Shown one piece after another: positions 1-12,244 of a stretch of 64,000 nucleotides of DNA; position 1 is the first letter of the stretch, and each line of letters opens with the position of its first letter. A program made the translations under genes and the position numbers. The notes under the pieces are model-generated. The model was given only the letters and a program-made list of their open reading frames with translations, had not been told where the DNA came from and searched no databases. Source of the DNA: Microglena sp. YARC (Eukaryota > Chlorophyta > Chlorophyceae > Chlamydomonadales > Chlamydomonadaceae); contig CM039462.1 in the NCBI GenBank assembly GCA_022414725.1, positions 75,676,304 to 75,740,303 of the forward strand, written 5' to 3'.

Positions 1-676
1 CTTCATGACACATATATAGTCATATCCAATACATAAGTCCCCCTTGACTGCGCCAAGCCACAGGTGCATTTGAAGTCCAGGAGGGCACCAGGAAAAATGT
101 AATCAGCAACATCGTCGTCCCATGCAATAACCTCTAAGCACATGTGCCCGCCCTTGCACACACGTATAATGCCATATATTGCCTAGAATATACGCTAACA
201 TGGCACACATGCACTTGCATGCCCTGATCTGCAATTTAGCATGATCTACATGCACCCTAGGGTACAGCAGCATGCATGATTGCTGCTATCCCCCCCCCCC
301 CTCCCCCCCTGGTGCATAAGACGCATTGAACCTAAAACTGAATGCAAAGAAACTTCCGCATTACTTTACTGTCATGGGCAGGCCACTTTAGACCCAAGAC
401 AAGCCCACACCAGGAAGTCCGAGGGTGCAGCCACCGGCCTGTGCCAGCCCAGATTGAATCAAGGGTACTTAGATAAGGGCAATGTTTTGCATGTTTACGT
501 TTTTGCCGAAGACGGCGAGCAGCCTTAACAGGCTGGAGCCATGCAACCAAGCTCAAGTGTTTACTTGCTCAGTATTGATATGTGGTGATTTGATGCTGCG
601 ACATGAGCCACTTTGACTCAGGGGTGTAGCTGTACAGGGTGGCACAGCCCCAGCCAGCCCACTTCATGCAGCCTAC
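1..676. other. Intergenic or intron sequence with dispersed repeats
   Basis: No supportable coding exon. Positions about 25-115 resemble 57150-57245 (shared core CCCCCTTGA...GGCACCAGGAAAAA), a dispersed repeat. A C/G-rich tract lies at 291-309. Positions 505-560 carry the common repeat tail GACGGCGAGCAGCC...GGCTGGAGCCATG that recurs through the window. The sequence next to 676 would be the intron following the presequence exon at 677-946. Confidence 0.5.
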
Positions 677-946
677 CTCCGAGCACAACCCGTTTTTCAT
701 CAAATCATCCTCGTTGCTGTCGAATGATTTCCCGGAGACAGTGGAGAAAGCGCGAGCAGCGCTCGATGCGGAGAGCCTCCAGCCATGCGCATCGGTGCTA
801 GATGAGAGGGTGCGGCTTCGATCAAGGAGAAGTGGGTTCAAAGCCAAGCATTGTCGAGTCTCCTGCGTTATTTGCTGTGCGGCTGATGCAGTTACTAGGG
901 GTCGAATTCCCCGCAGCAGTCGCGCCACGCTCGTGGAGGCCGGCAT
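677..946 (-). CDS. Candidate first exon with mitochondrial-type presequence (partial gene)
   Basis: Ninety codons read from ATG at 946 and stop exactly at a consensus donor (GAG|GTAGGC at 677/676). The peptide is rich in Arg, Ser and Ala and poor in acidic residues for about 65 residues, then reads ARAFSTVSGKSF followed by an acidic stretch SNEDD. That is the appearance of a cleaved mitochondrial presequence, with a plausible cleavage near R-A-F-S. I do not recognise the mature protein, and no continuing exon is visible between 1 and 676, so the gene probably runs off the left edge. Exon status is inferred from composition, a clean donor and the open frame; a chance ORF is possible. Confidence 0.42.
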
Positions 947-1965
947 AGGAACGAGGTGAGGTTGGTGAGAGACAGATGGGCGTTGATTATGAGCTTCTTG
1001 CAGACAGGTGAAAGTTATTATAAGGGAGGGAGGGTGTGAGACGAAGTTGTGGGAGATGTAAGCTGCGACTCTGCGGCATGGAGGAAATACTTATGCTGTC
1101 TTGCCAACTAGGCTGTACAGTTAGCAGTCCTGTCCTGCACCCAAACGTGCACCCTCCAAGGTAAGCCTTGAAACTCTGCACACTGGACAAGGCAGGGGTC
1201 AGATGAAAGGGGGGGATATTTGGTAGCAGTTCAGGTTAGGTACACAAGTGCAGGTGATTGAAGAAAATTGATTAAGGAAAAAACTGTGTCAGTGTGACAT
1301 CTAGGCCATTGTGTGACGGTGTCCTGCCTCTGAACCACTTGGATTGCCCCCCTGAATGAGGTGAAACACAGATTTTTCCTTTTTTCCTTTGTCTGCTCAT
1401 CCTCTTGTCTGTCTGTCTGTCTGTTTGTCTTTCAGTCTGTCTGTAAACTAAGTCTGTCTGGTTGGTGGTGCCCCTATCCCTTGTAAAACACTATAATCAA
1501 CATCGACATGCAAGGCCTCCAGCAACAATTGTGGCAGAATCAGCAACCCTAGCATGCTAATACCATGTGATGCTCATTTTGTTCTATTCCGTCGTCGCAT
1601 GGTGACGCATGAAGCCCCCAAACCTCCCAGGCTCCACGCTGTGTGCTCCACCATGCGATGGCTACGCAACAATCCTGAAATCAGGCTTGAGTAGCCCAAG
1701 TAGCAACTAAACCTGGCCTACATATATCTGACATAATAAAAACTGGTGATGCGGGTGATGATATGGGATGACCACCAAGGGAAGTGCATCGGAGAGCTAA
1801 GCTTTAGAAGCCAGGTAGGTTGGATGAAGTTCCATATGGGTCACAGTTTAGTAGGTCTTCCAATTAGTCAAGTACCACATAGATCACATGGTTTTAGGTA
1901 AGCTATATAAAATGTTATCAAGTGCCGTACAGGACACATGGGTGTTAGGTTGGTCCAGTTCTGGT
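947..1965. other. No gene seen
   Basis: AT-neutral unique-looking sequence with no convincing ORF. A short (TCTG)n run is at 1409-1443. Nothing further can be assigned. Confidence 0.5.
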
Positions 1966-2240
1966 CCACTCGAAGGACATCTTGTGACTAGTGCACCTTG
2001 AAGCTGACGCCACCAGATTTTCTGTTCTGTTGACATCTTGGGGCTTGGCCCAGTAGCTGGCTCAGGGAGCTGCCTAGAAGCTGCTGCTCGTATATGACAA
2101 GAAAAGCTATGCTTGTGACATGTATGCTAGCCAGTCAGGGGATCTGCCTAGAAGCTGCCGCTTGTAGCTGAAAATATAAGCTATGCTTGTGGCATGCACG
2201 CTAGCCAGGTTGTGTTAGGGTAAGCTTATGCCATGGTTGA
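1966..2240. repeat. MITE family A fragment with tandem 3' half
   Basis: Contains GGGAGCTGCCTAGAAGCTGC followed by a GCTCGTA... end at 2067-2100. The right half then repeats (GATCTGCCTAGAAGCTGCCG at about 2140). The same end occurs in the more complete inverted-repeat elements at 30955-31150 and 56312-56492, so this is a partial copy whose right terminus has duplicated in tandem. Confidence 0.5.
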
Positions 2241-2324
2241 AAGGTTTATTATATTTTCTGTGATTATTTAATGAATAAATGTATGAATCTAGGGTTGACT
2301 TGCCATGTCTGTGTAAGGTTTTTT

Positions 2325-2527
2325 TCACTGTTTCTATTTAGGGCTACGCATGGCAGCTTCCAGTCAGCTCCATTAGCCAGTAACTGGGTCTAGCCAAAAG
2401 CATTCAGTTGCATTGGAATGCCTGTCATGTCATCTTCCAGATGCATATGCTAGCTTCGGGTCTGGCCCCAGGACGGGAAAAGGGAGCTGCCTAGAAGCTG
2501 CTATGTGTGGCCCCAAAAAGAAACAGT
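2325..2527. mobile_element. MITE family B (short TIR element)
   Basis: About 200 bp with inverted ends: left CACTGTTTC...AGGGCTACGCATGGCAGC, right GCTGCTATGTGTGGCCCC...GAAACAGTG. The middle carries the family core AATGCCTGTCATGTCA. Related copies are at 2943-3180, 10945-11115, 22780-22970 and 55205-55410. No coding capacity, so non-autonomous. I could not define a target duplication. Confidence 0.6.
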
Positions 2528-2879
2528 GGTTATCCTTGTGTATTATATATTATCTTTGTGTAACGTTGTCAATACAGCGCTCCACTCTCATAACGCATCT
2601 CGTGTTTGTGCACTCATCACACCACTGACAAAAACATCATGCCGCTCACAATTACATGATTTTGCACTTCTCATACCACTGCCAAGTACATTTTTGTGCA
2701 CTCATCAGATTCAGGCTGTTTGACTCCGACGGGATAGGATTGTGGTGGGTGTTCAAATAATAGATTGGAGCCAAGGTTTACCCTGCTAAATTTACTAGCA
2801 GATAAATATAAATATAAATATAAATGTGCACGTGTATATGATCGGATGCACAGGCTGACCGCTACGTGCCATCAGGGGC

Positions 2880-3016
2880 TACCCTTGTATACACCACACA
2901 CACACACAAACACACACACATACACACAAATTATTATATGTTCTGTGATTATTTAGTGAACGAACGTATGAATCTAGGGTTGACTTGCTATGTGTGTGTT
3001 AGTTTATCTGCCCTGG

Positions 3017-3057
<41 letters not shown>

Positions 3058-3180
3058 CTACGCATAGCGGCTTCCAGCCAGATCTATTAGCCCTCTAGTC
3101 AAAAGCATTCAGCTGCATTGGAATGCCTGCCATGCAATCTTTCAGACGCACCAACAAACAAACACTACTAATATAGCCAT
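2880..3180. repeat. (CA)n, 37-nt G tract and partial MITE B
   Basis: A (CA)n tract at 2893-2928 is followed by sequence resembling 2255-2310, then 37 consecutive G at 3021-3057 joined directly to the MITE B left end CTACGCATAGCGGCTTCCAG. The right end of the MITE is missing. The G run sits where other copies have only GGGG. Confidence 0.6.
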
Positions 3181-3199
3181 ACGCCCCACCCTGCCCCAC

Positions 3200-3345
3200 C
3201 CCACAGTTTTGAATCGAGTTGTGTGACGTGCATCAGACCAAGTTCATCTCAGCACATAACAGCGCCCTGTCCTGCATGGCCCTGTCATTGGATGGGAAGC
3301 GATTGTGTACGGAGTCTGGGACTTTGATTCAAGTTTGGAACACAG
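3200..3345 (+). pseudogene. Decayed exon fragment of a PROPPIN (ATG18/WIPI-type) WD40 protein
   Basis: After a CCCCACAG acceptor-like end, one frame reads fragments such as FISAHNSALSCMALSLDGKR and GTLIQVWNT. This matches the PROPPIN blade of the type SAH.SALA.L.L...G..LATAS.KGTLIR.. known from ATG18/WIPI proteins. The Ser-Glu-Lys stretch before GTLI is shortened and no flanking exons fit, so it is a fragment. A (GCTT)n run follows at 3362-3392. Two more decayed copies occur at 12270-12575. Confidence 0.55.
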
Positions 3346-3361
3346 TCTACAGGTTGGTCGG

Positions 3362-3392
<31 letters not shown>

Positions 3393-3659
3393 GTGTGATG
3401 AATTTAGTGATTTATGTACTGCTGTACTGTATGATGTACTGCTGTGCAGTTCTGGTGTCCTCTAGCTATAGTCAGTGACACCAGCCGATATCCTTTATCC
3501 GATGTAAACATATGGGCATCCATCACGTCTCGCCACTGCACTATACTCTGAGGATAGACAAATGATTTTTGAGAAACTGAAAAAGTAACCTGAATTGGTT
3601 GACAAAGACTCAAGCATGAAGCTGGTCATGAATCCAGATTCCTTTGAAGGATATAGATA

Positions 3660-4085
3660 CCTATACCTATACCTAAATTGTAATACCTATACCGATACCT
3701 ATACCTATACCTAAATTGTAATACCTAAATTGATACCTATACCTATACCGATACCGATACCTATACCTATACCGATACCTATACCTATACCGATACCTAT
3801 ACCTATACCCGATACCTATACCTATACCCGATACCTATACCTATACCTATACCCGATACCTATACCCGATACCCGATACCTATACCCGATACCTGATACC
3901 TATACCTGTACCCGATACCCGATACCTATACCTATACCTATACCCGATACCTATACCCGATACCCGATACCTATACCTATACCCGATACCCGATACCGAT
4001 ACCTATACCTATACCCGATACCGTATACCTATACCTATACCTATACCTAAATTGTAATACCGATACCGATACCGATACCTATACA
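3660..4085. repeat. Hexanucleotide satellite (TACCTA/TACCGA variants)
   Basis: About 420 bp of interleaved CTATAC, CGATAC and CCCGATAC units. Open frames through it read PIPIPI or DTYTR and are a by-product of the six-base unit. It is not a telomere motif. Confidence 0.85.
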
Positions 4086-4139
4086 TAAATTGTATACAAA
4101 TGCGAAATAAGAATCACACAATTAAATTATCATCCCATG

Positions 4140-4320
4140 TGGGATGACGATTTATTTATAATTGTTTAATACAATTATCACTGTAGCATGAACTCAGGAC
4201 CCCTGTCGGTTAACCAATTGTTTGAGGTTCAGTTCATCAATGTTTTTTATTGTTAGCCCTTCCTGCCACGGTTGGGCAAGTCCTTTTAGCCTATTTGGCC
4301 TACCCCTGGACTATAACATA
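4140..4320. repeat. Dispersed repeat, second copy at 56920-57065
   Basis: Shares ATCACTGTAGCA.GAACTCAGG, GTTCAGTTCATCAATG and TTTAGCCTATTTGGCC.CCC with 56920-57065. Non-coding and diverged; family unknown. Confidence 0.6.
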
Positions 4321-4473
4321 CATACATATGATTGTTGAACTGCACAATAATGCTAGCTACCTAATCGTCGGATCCCGACTAAGTGCTCTCCATCCTCAGA
4401 GTGACACTTCAGTATAGCCATCTTGCTCGCTATTTTCTGGGCGAAGCAACATGAGTATGTGTGTTCCAGCAAG

Positions 4474-4623
4474 CTAGCCATTAACATATTCTCTGTCTGG
4501 ACGCACTGCCATGGCCTCTTGCGCCATCTGTTCCTGCGTTTCAAGGACGCGCTTGAAGGACGCAATCCGCGAGTATATATCAGCAAAAGGCATAATATGC
4601 GAAGATCGTGGGCATATACCCAT
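4474..4623 (-). CDS. Short ORF or possible terminal exon
   Basis: Forty-nine codons on the minus strand ending at TAG 4474-4476. The peptide contains ADIYSRIASFKRVLETQEQM and ends AVRPDREYVNG: hydrophilic, helical, mixed charge, unlike the low-complexity translations around it. No clear acceptor is visible immediately upstream. A TGCTGATGGTGTAG satellite abuts its 5' side (4632-5080), as seen at verified exons elsewhere in the window. I do not recognise the family. Confidence 0.28.
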   Translation of the reverse strand: MGICPRSSHIMPFADIYSRIASFKRVLETQEQMAQEAMAVRPDREYVNG

Positions 4624-4631
4624 GTAGTGAC

Positions 4632-5080
4632 TCCCGGTGCTGCTGCTGATCATGTTGTGCTGATGGTGTAGTGAATCCCGGTGCTGCTGCTGATGGTGTA
4701 GTGGCTTCCGGTGCTGCTGCTGATGGTGTAGTGCTGGTGGTGTAGTGACTCCCGATGCTTCTGCTGATGGTGTAGTGCTGATGGTGTAGTGCTGATGGTG
4801 TAGTGCTGATGTTGTAGTGACTTCCGGTGCTGCTGCTGATGGTGTAGTGCTGATGGTATAATTATGATGGTGTAGTGCTGATGGTGTAGTGACTCCCGGT
4901 GCTGCTGCTGATGGTGTAGTGCTGATGGTATAATTATGATGGTGTAGTGCTGATGGTGTAGTGACTCCTGGTGCTGCTACTGATGGTGTAGTGCTGATGG
5001 TGTAGTGACTCCTGGTGCTGCTACTGATGGTGTAGTGCTGATGGTGTAGTGACTCCTGGTGCTGCTACTGATGGTGAAAA
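4632..5080. repeat. Minisatellite, TGCTGATGGTGTAG-type units
   Basis: Variable units built from GTGCTGATGGTGTAGTGAC and CGGTGCTGCTGC repeated across about 450 bp. Non-coding. Confidence 0.85.
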
Positions 5081-5149
5081 GATCAGCAGGACAGATATAC
5101 TGATGGCCGAGGTCTATAGTGGGGCCCGAGGATGCTGTTGAGTCTCAAA

Positions 5150-5315
5150 GTTTTAGCACTGAGTTCCCAAAGTTCATGGTGAACCCTGCGTACATAGCAG
5201 AGTCCCTGGGTGAGACAGTGTAGCTGAGTTCCTGGGCGAGACAGTGTAGCTGAGTACCTGGGTGAGACATTGTAGCTGAGTCCCTGTGTGAGAGAGTGGG
5301 GACTGCTGCCTGTTC
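5150..5315. repeat. Minisatellite, AGCTGAGT(C/A)CCTGGGTGAGA units
   Basis: About five imperfect units of roughly 33 bp. Translation on the minus strand is merely repetitive. Confidence 0.75.
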
Positions 5316-6387
5316 ACTTTGGGCTGAGTCCCTCAAGGGAACAACAGTAGGGGTTGGGTAATGTAAAACCCTTGTACACGTTAGGATCCCTGCTGCTCCT
5401 TTCCAGTGTATGAGGCTCCCTCTATCTCTCTCCCTTCTCTATTTTCTCTCTCCTATCCTCCTTGACTACCCCTTGACCTTGCCTCCACATGCGGTAATTT
5501 GAAAGGAAGGCAGCCAGCTGGCAATTATAACATTTCTCTTGTGAGGCAGGCTCGCGTCCGCAACAGTGGTTTCAGAGAAAATTTGTACCCCCTACCCCCT
5601 GCCTCCCTACACCGCCCCTGCCATGTTTTTGTATATATACACATAAGTATTAGTATCAGTAATTATTATTAGTATTAGTATTAGTATTATATATTTATAT
5701 CCAACTTTGGATAAATTCACATGTAAGACCACAAATGGATAGCGCTCGTTGAGGGGATCACTGTACACCCTTCTACGACCCCCTAATTATAATTGATGGA
5801 GGAGATATAGACATCACAAGCTTGGGGGTGGGGTGGGGGGGGAGGGTCAAATAAAAATCTGAGCGAAGGGTCAAGAAAAAACTTCTTAGACCCTGTATAT
5901 ATTTTTTCTTCTTCTCATTATTGATTAGTTGTGCTGGTCTGGAATTGGGATAGCAGAACTTGAGAACTGCACTGAACTGAAATTTTGAACTTTCCGCAGC
6001 CCTAGGGTATAGTAATGTGAATGTGCAACAACCAAGTTTTTTCATATCCCAGGCCACAGCTCCATCATCTCCAACCCCTATACTCAATCGCCTCTTCCGC
6101 TCACTTGCCCTGGGAGCACAGTCGACACCTATCCCAGATCACAGCAACAACCTCCAACTCTCAAACCTCCATTGCTTCCATATCTCACTGATCTGGACCC
6201 CGGTTACCTCCCCCCCCCCCCCCTTCCATATCTCACTGATCTGGGACCCCTGTTACCTCCCCCCCCCCCCCCCCCCCCCCCAACCAACCAACCATTCTGG
6301 AAAACTCTGCATGCTGTGATTGTCCTACATCTCTAATTCATCATCTCTCAGTCCAAGAGATTATCCCTAATAATCTCTAAGACTGGG
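5316..6387. other. No gene seen; poly-C tracts
   Basis: Contains an AT-rich stretch (5640-5700, TATTAG repeats), a paired TTCCATATCTCACTGATCTGG repeat (6176 and 6226), and long C tracts near 6212-6222 and 6260-6280. No supportable exon. Confidence 0.5.
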
Positions 6388-7017
6388 GTGGGAAATGATA
6401 TGAATCTCTGTCCTCTCCGCCTACGTTCCCAATCCCAATTCCCGACAACGTTCCCCTCCACTGCAAACTCGAAGCCGCCCCCAGTTTGCCACTATTGTCA
6501 ACATGAGACCCCCTCTTCTCCTCCACCCCCTGCTGACAATGAGGATGCTGACAATGAGAAACCCTCTTCTCCTCCACCCCCTGCTGTCAATGAGGATTCT
6601 GACTTTGCACTCGAACCTTACCGATATGATGGCAAGAAGGACTTTGGGCAAAGGAAGCGCCTCCTGGACAGGAAGCTCAACATGTACCCGGAGTATGAGT
6701 CCATCTGGCTCGACTCCATCAGCTATGATGCTCCTGCTCATCAAAGTGTGTGTGAATACCCGATCACATCACATCTGCATGAGTCGGGTGACCCATCAAC
6801 TATGACCCAAAGCACCAACCTGAAATGCATCAACCTTATCTACGCCTGTCTGTCACCAGCCATCAGGGATGCGGGAACCACTGTCACAGATGTAGCGTCC
6901 CAGCTCATCCGACATCTTCGTGCAACCCATAGCCCCGAAACAGAAACATCATGCACATGCATCACTGCTGGTAATTATGTAGAGAACTACACCTCACGTA
7001 GCTTCGATATTATATGA
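6388..7017 (+). pseudogene. Gag-like fragment of an LTR retrotransposon (relic)
   Basis: A 209-codon ORF. Residues 1-70 are Pro/Ser-rich with acidic repeats (SSPPPPADNEDAD, SSPPPPAVNEDSD). From about residue 75 it reads PYRYDGKKDFGQRKRLLDRK and further on NLIYACLSPAIRDAGTTVTD, similar in style to copia gag (UBN2-type). No protease, integrase or RT follows, so this is a solo relic. The intact gag region at 16056-17174 shares the general plan but not close sequence. Could be an unrelated gene. Confidence 0.35.
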
Positions 7018-8465
7018 CCTGATGATCTGTACCCCTCTGAGGCCACACCTATCACTTTACCGACACCCTTCACCCAGCAACCCCTGAAGTGATCCACCAT
7101 CTGCACCCTGAGGTGCTTCCTCCAGGACCACCTGAGGTACTCCATCCATCATCTTCTGATAACCCCTGGCAACTCCCTGCCTCCAGCTGCCTCCACCTCC
7201 TGACAGCTCCCTGCCCCTGCAGGTCCAGAACCCAGACTGACAACAACGGGTCTTCCACATTCATTGATGGTCTATGGACAACCACCAATTATGGTTGCAA
7301 GTGAGAAGGCTTCCCTTATCTAGACACTCCAACACCCAGACCCAGGAGTTGGCTGTCAGATTCCTGTCAGATGTGCATGTGATCAATTTCTAAAAAATCT
7401 ATAGATCTGTGTTACATCTGTGTTACTGACCTGTGAGACAAATCCGTGTTACAGATCTGCGGTTTCTCAATGACAATTGGGACTCCATGTACGTTTCAGG
7501 TGTAGCATTGCATTTCTGCAGTTCCATCCTTGATTTGATCATCAGAGGGAATAGATGTAATAAGATGCCCAAATCGTTGGGGGTTCCTGAGGGTTCCACA
7601 TGCCTGATCATCCGGGCGGATCCTTGCTGCAGCTTCCCAGCAGCCCCTAGGTGGCTAGGTGACCTGCAGCTTCCCAGAAACTTCCAGCAGCTCCTAGCAC
7701 CTAGCACCTGGCTCTTAGCAACTCCCTGCAGCTTCCCAGCTCAGCCCAGCAGCTTCCCAGCTCAGCCCAGCAGCTTCCCTTGCTGCAGCTTCCCAGCCCA
7801 GCCTGGCACTTGGTTCTTGGCAACTCCCTTCCAGACCCAGCAGCTCCCGGCAGCTCCTCATGATGCCTGCTGACACTGCTGCCTCCTGGACACCAATGCT
7901 CCATGCCGCCATGCATATGACCATGGGACTACTTGAAGCTGAAGGATTATACTTGCTGCCCAAAATGCTCCTGAATGATGACCATCTGAGTGAATCTAGT
8001 TTTGACCTCCTTATCTTGACTTAGTTACTAATAAGTACTTGTCCTAGATTTGTTCTGGTTTTCTCCAGAATGAACTTCTTGGAATAATTTGAATTCTAGC
8101 CTGTTTTGGGATGTACCCTGGTTTTGTGCATGTCTCCTCTAGAATTCAAGTTTTAGTTTGAGCACTGTGAACACTTCCGGATAATTTCTCTCGCATTGAT
8201 ATTGGGTGTACACCTTTTGACCCAGTGGATGTCTAGGATAGAGAACTGTTTATAAGTTGTGTTACAAGCTTAGTTTCTTATGCTTTGCCCTCCAGCTATT
8301 TTCATATAGTGAATCCCTGGCACTCTTGACTATACGAGTAGGGATTGGGGGGATGTTAAGGTACGATATATACGTCGTACCATAGTGACCTTGTATGTGA
8401 CATGTCCGGTCAAGTCTGTGACCCAGGACCGCCAGCAAGCTAGCGGCTGATACCATCAGCCAGCT
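7018..8465. other. No gene seen; Gln/Ser/Pro-rich low complexity
   Basis: Repeats of CAGCTTCCCAGCTCAGCC lie at 7728-7800. Long translations here follow that repeat. The rest is featureless. Confidence 0.5.
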
Positions 8466-9265
8466 ATGGCTCTAACTTGAACTTGGTTACATAGCTTCAG
8501 CCAGATATTTTGCTGCTAGCCGTCTCCGGCAGGAAAACAATTATTACCAGAAAATGTAAACTCGACTGAAATCATTTTTGTTCTTTTTTTTCATTTTTCA
8601 TTTTTCATTTTTTTATATATTCCTCTTCTCCTGGACGAAAAAAACAGTACAAAAAAACCTATTCAAACCTATAAAAAAAGGCTTGATCCGGTATCTTCAT
8701 ACATTCATGGATGAACAAAGGAAGCTTTTCTACCCCTTCACCTTCTGGATCAGATAATGTAGAGGAATCATTTTGTTCTCCGATTGGGAAATCGGGCTCT
8801 GATACTTTATTCTCGAATCCAGCAAGGCTTTGTCAGTACATTCAAAAACCACATGGTGTTCATCTTGAACTGTTCCATAATCACAAAGGTGACACACTCG
8901 ATCTTTCCAAGGCACAATTGGACGTTTCCATCTATCAGTTTCCACTTTTAGGTAGTGGGAGGAAATTCTAAATCTAGACATATTACGCACAACCTTGTGA
9001 GGTAGGTCTCGGATGAGATAATTGAGCATCTCAGGTTTTCCACTCTCATCCCATGAGGAGGACATCCAGGTCTGGTACACAGCATTCTTCCTTCCTTGCG
9101 ATCTTGAAATTTCATCTCTAGGGCGTGTATCTGAAGACTGAGTACTATAGTAAAAGAAAAGATGATTGGAGAATATAACTTTTTCCACTTTGTTCCAGTT
9201 AAATGGTTTAAGTTACAAAAGTCCCACACCTCCTTGTAAATTGGTGGCCAAAGATTCATCCTGAA
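8466..9265 (-). mobile_element. LINE 3'-end remnant (C-terminal ORF2 zinc motif plus 3' tail)
   Basis: On the minus strand, 9188 to 8730 encodes a fragment with RFRISSHYLKVETDRWKRP followed by CHLCDYGTVQDEHHVVFEC, a Cys2-His-Cys pattern typical of the C-terminus downstream of the reverse transcriptase in non-LTR retrotransposons. An upstream frame (9259-8948) overlaps it, so it is frameshifted. The non-coding tail at 8466-8580 reads, on the minus strand, GGAGACGGCTAGCAGC...GGCTGAAGC.ATGTAACC, the most abundant dispersed repeat in this window. The RT domain itself is absent. A second decayed copy is at 25740-26180. Confidence 0.65.
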
Positions 9266-9439
9266 AATCTTCCAATCCTATGGCTCTAATGTAGTAGTAT
9301 CGGTAGGCTCTGCGGCTGCCTACCTTGTTGTATACTTAAGGATTGCGAACTTGTCTCATCCATCTTATCATACGTCGTTCATCCGTTGTAACAACTGTGT
9401 AGCATCTACCGTGTCCCTGCCCTATCTATCGTCTACGAG

Positions 9440-11160
9440 AAGAAAGAACAACAAAACGTTAATACACTGGGTCCCTCACTAAATTAAAACCCTGCCCAAA
9501 GCTAGAGGGACATTCTTGTGACAGCCTGTCGCCACCTACGAAGTTTTCTGCAATACCTTGCATTGTCATATCACATTTTGTGAAAATCCTGTCAATACAT
9601 AAATAAAAAGACAGGCAAATTTTCAACCTCGATATCAAAGGGGCTAAATCGAAAACACGCACTAATGAAGTGCCCCCTGAAAAATCGTTTTACCGATGGA
9701 GGCCCTGAGTTCGCAATTCAGAAGTACAGAGATAATGTTTCTGACGAGGACTTCGAAAGAGGGTTCGTTATTACACATCCTGACTTCGAACCGCCAACTT
9801 GCTGGAGCCGTGTAACCAAGTTCAAGTTGACCCACGACAAGCGCACCCCACAACATCCGGGAGGTCTTCCAACCTTTCGGAGACTTAGCCATGTTTATAA
9901 TTGGTCTCAGTTCGACCCCTAACACACTCCCTGTTTTCCGTGGCTATCGCACGGGGGAAAGTACTGTATTATGCAAACAGTTACAAGCCTAATAGCCAAT
10001 GTATACCGGCCTTATAGAACCTTGTACCAATACGTCTTGTTATTCACCGGGTCTTCCCGGTTCACCTAGAGTGACTTAGAGTGCACAGGACTCCCGCCCT
10101 GTAGCACTGTACTGCATGTGCCGCTGCCAGCTATGGCACGGACTCTGTGGCCGGTACCCTGTGGTACCGCGCCATCTCAGTACTTCCTCCTAGCGCATCG
10201 ATTGAATGCTTTATCTAACTGTAAAGATCTTATCCTTACCGACTTCCCCTCGTCACTGTGCTCTGCACATAACTCCGGAATCAAAACGTCTAGACGCTGT
10301 GTCTTACGACACACACGCAGATTTTGGAGGGTCCGCTGCATCTCATAGGGTCTGTGTGCGTTGCAGATGCAGACTTTGAAACCGGTAGCGTCTCATGATG
10401 CATATTTCGGAGTCCCCAAGAACAACGCTGGCACAAGCAAGGGAGCAAAAAAGCAAGGAAGCAAACAAAGCTGTGCATTTTTCATTCACACATTCATTAA
10501 ATGACATGACTGTCATAGGCAGGCCAGTGTTGTCCCAAGACCTAGACAAGTCTTCAAACTTTCTAACCCGCGTAGTGGGCTCCCTGGTTGCTGTGATAAT
10601 ATATAGCGGACAATCGCATGGGGACTTGGCATTGGAATTCGAACAGCCCAGAGTTGGCTGACAAACCATGTAACAATCCAATCCAAGGCAAGACAAGACC
10701 ACACCACAACTTCCGGAGTTTCAATAGACACCTAGCTCTAACACATGTGTGATAACCTTTTATAATCAGGAGTGTGGTGCCGTAGTGTTTATGCTACCCA
10801 TGTTTACCCCGCTGGCAGATGGTGAGCAGCTTGCATGCTGATAGACCAGGTAATCAATCCAATCCAAGGGCTGGCCCCCTGAACCTCACGCCTTATCATT
10901 AAGTGTGACTTTTATGTTCTCCTCAACTACGTGGAACCAATGTTTCTTTTAGGGGCCTTTTACGAATAGCAGCTTCACTAGCCTAAAGCTTACAGCTGCG
11001 TTTGAATGCCTGTCATGTCAGCATTCAGACGCAATAGGTAGATTCAGCTTTGGTCCAAGGACAGGGCAAGGGAGCTGCCTAGAAGCTGCTATGTGTGGAC
11101 AAAAATATGAACAGTGTATGGAACTACTATATCCAAACTTCTGATTGCAGCATCTCAAAG
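9440..11160. repeat. Diverged 1.6-kb duplication, copy 1
   Basis: Collinear with 14520-14555 plus 21598-23060. Shared landmarks in order: ACCCTGCCCAAAGCTAGAGG, CCTCGATATCA.AGGGGCTA, AGTTCAAGTTGACCCACGAC, TGGCTATCGCAC.GGG, GTCCGCT.CA.CTC, AACAACGCTGG, and a MITE B at the right end (10945-11115). Coding frames through it are short and not conserved between copies, so it is a compound of non-coding repeats. Confidence 0.7.
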
Positions 11161-12240
11161 ATCAGACCCGGACCTGGATAAGTCATATTTCAAACCCTAG
11201 CACACACATACATAAGCAAACACACGCAGGTGCATGCACGCACACAGACCCACATACTCATAAACACTCAAACTCACACACATACAGGAACACATGCATG
11301 TGCTCTTACACATACACACCACGTACACCATACACACACGCATACATGAAAACACACGCACACAAACACACACACAGGTGCATGCACGCACACAGACACA
11401 CAGACACATAAACACTCAAACTCACACACATACAGAAACACATGCGCGTGCTCTCACACACACACACACACACACATGCAAAGAAGCAGAGTCCCATTGT
11501 ATTAGATGCTTCACAATATACTTCCATTCGACTAGGTAGGATGAACACGCACGGTGAGCAGCGCAAGTGCAACCTAACAATATACATCCTTGCATACATG
11601 CAGCTCATTGTCTAGGTTGAACGCTGTGCAAATGCAAGGCAAAGGTAGAACAACAATATACACATGCATACATGAGTGCATGTGCTTAGCTGTGCATACA
11701 CAAACCACACACACACATGCTTGACCCACCCCCCACCCACACACACACTCAAACATGGATGTGCGTGTGTGCATGCATACAGCCAGATTAAAACACACCA
11801 TACATGCTTGTTGTATGCAGGTCCTTGTCTACAACTTTGCGGACCTTAGGCTTATGAGCCAGATAGAAACCGTGTCAAATGTTTAGGGGCTAGTGGCCGT
11901 GTCATCCGTAGCTGACAGCATGGTCCTCGCATGCACTACTGGGCTGCATAACAGAAAGGTGTGGGTGATGGCTGATGGTACAGGTGCTTTGGGTGGTCTT
12001 GAATGGGAAGTGTTTTTGTACATTTCGTGTGTGTATGTATGAGTGGCAGTAGGGTGGGGTGGGGGTGGGGGGGGACCGGTGGGTAGCCTCCAGGTGATGG
12101 TGGCTGTGTGGGGTGGGTGTGGGGGAGCAGAAGGGGGCAGGGAGGGGGGGGAAGGGTGGGGGGGGGGCAGAGCTGGGTCGGAATGAGCTGCTCTAGCCTG
12201 GAGCCTTGGATTGATTTGTTTTGGACCAGCAACAAACAAA
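11161..12240. other. CA-rich simple repeats; no gene
   Basis: (CA)n-dominated sequence at 11200-11480 and again at 11690-11760, with G-rich runs at 12048-12170. All ORFs are simple-repeat translations. Confidence 0.7.
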
Positions 12241-12244
12241 CACT

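Noticed and set aside
3730..4050. PIPIPI/DTYTR repeat protein
   Set aside because: Hexanucleotide satellite; the other frames are equally repetitive.
6017..6319. Pro/Ser-rich 100-codon ORF
   Set aside because: Depends on C tracts and a short tandem repeat; no domain.
11145..11608. ORFs with HTHTHT or CVCVCV on both strands
   Set aside because: Translation of (CA)n repeats.
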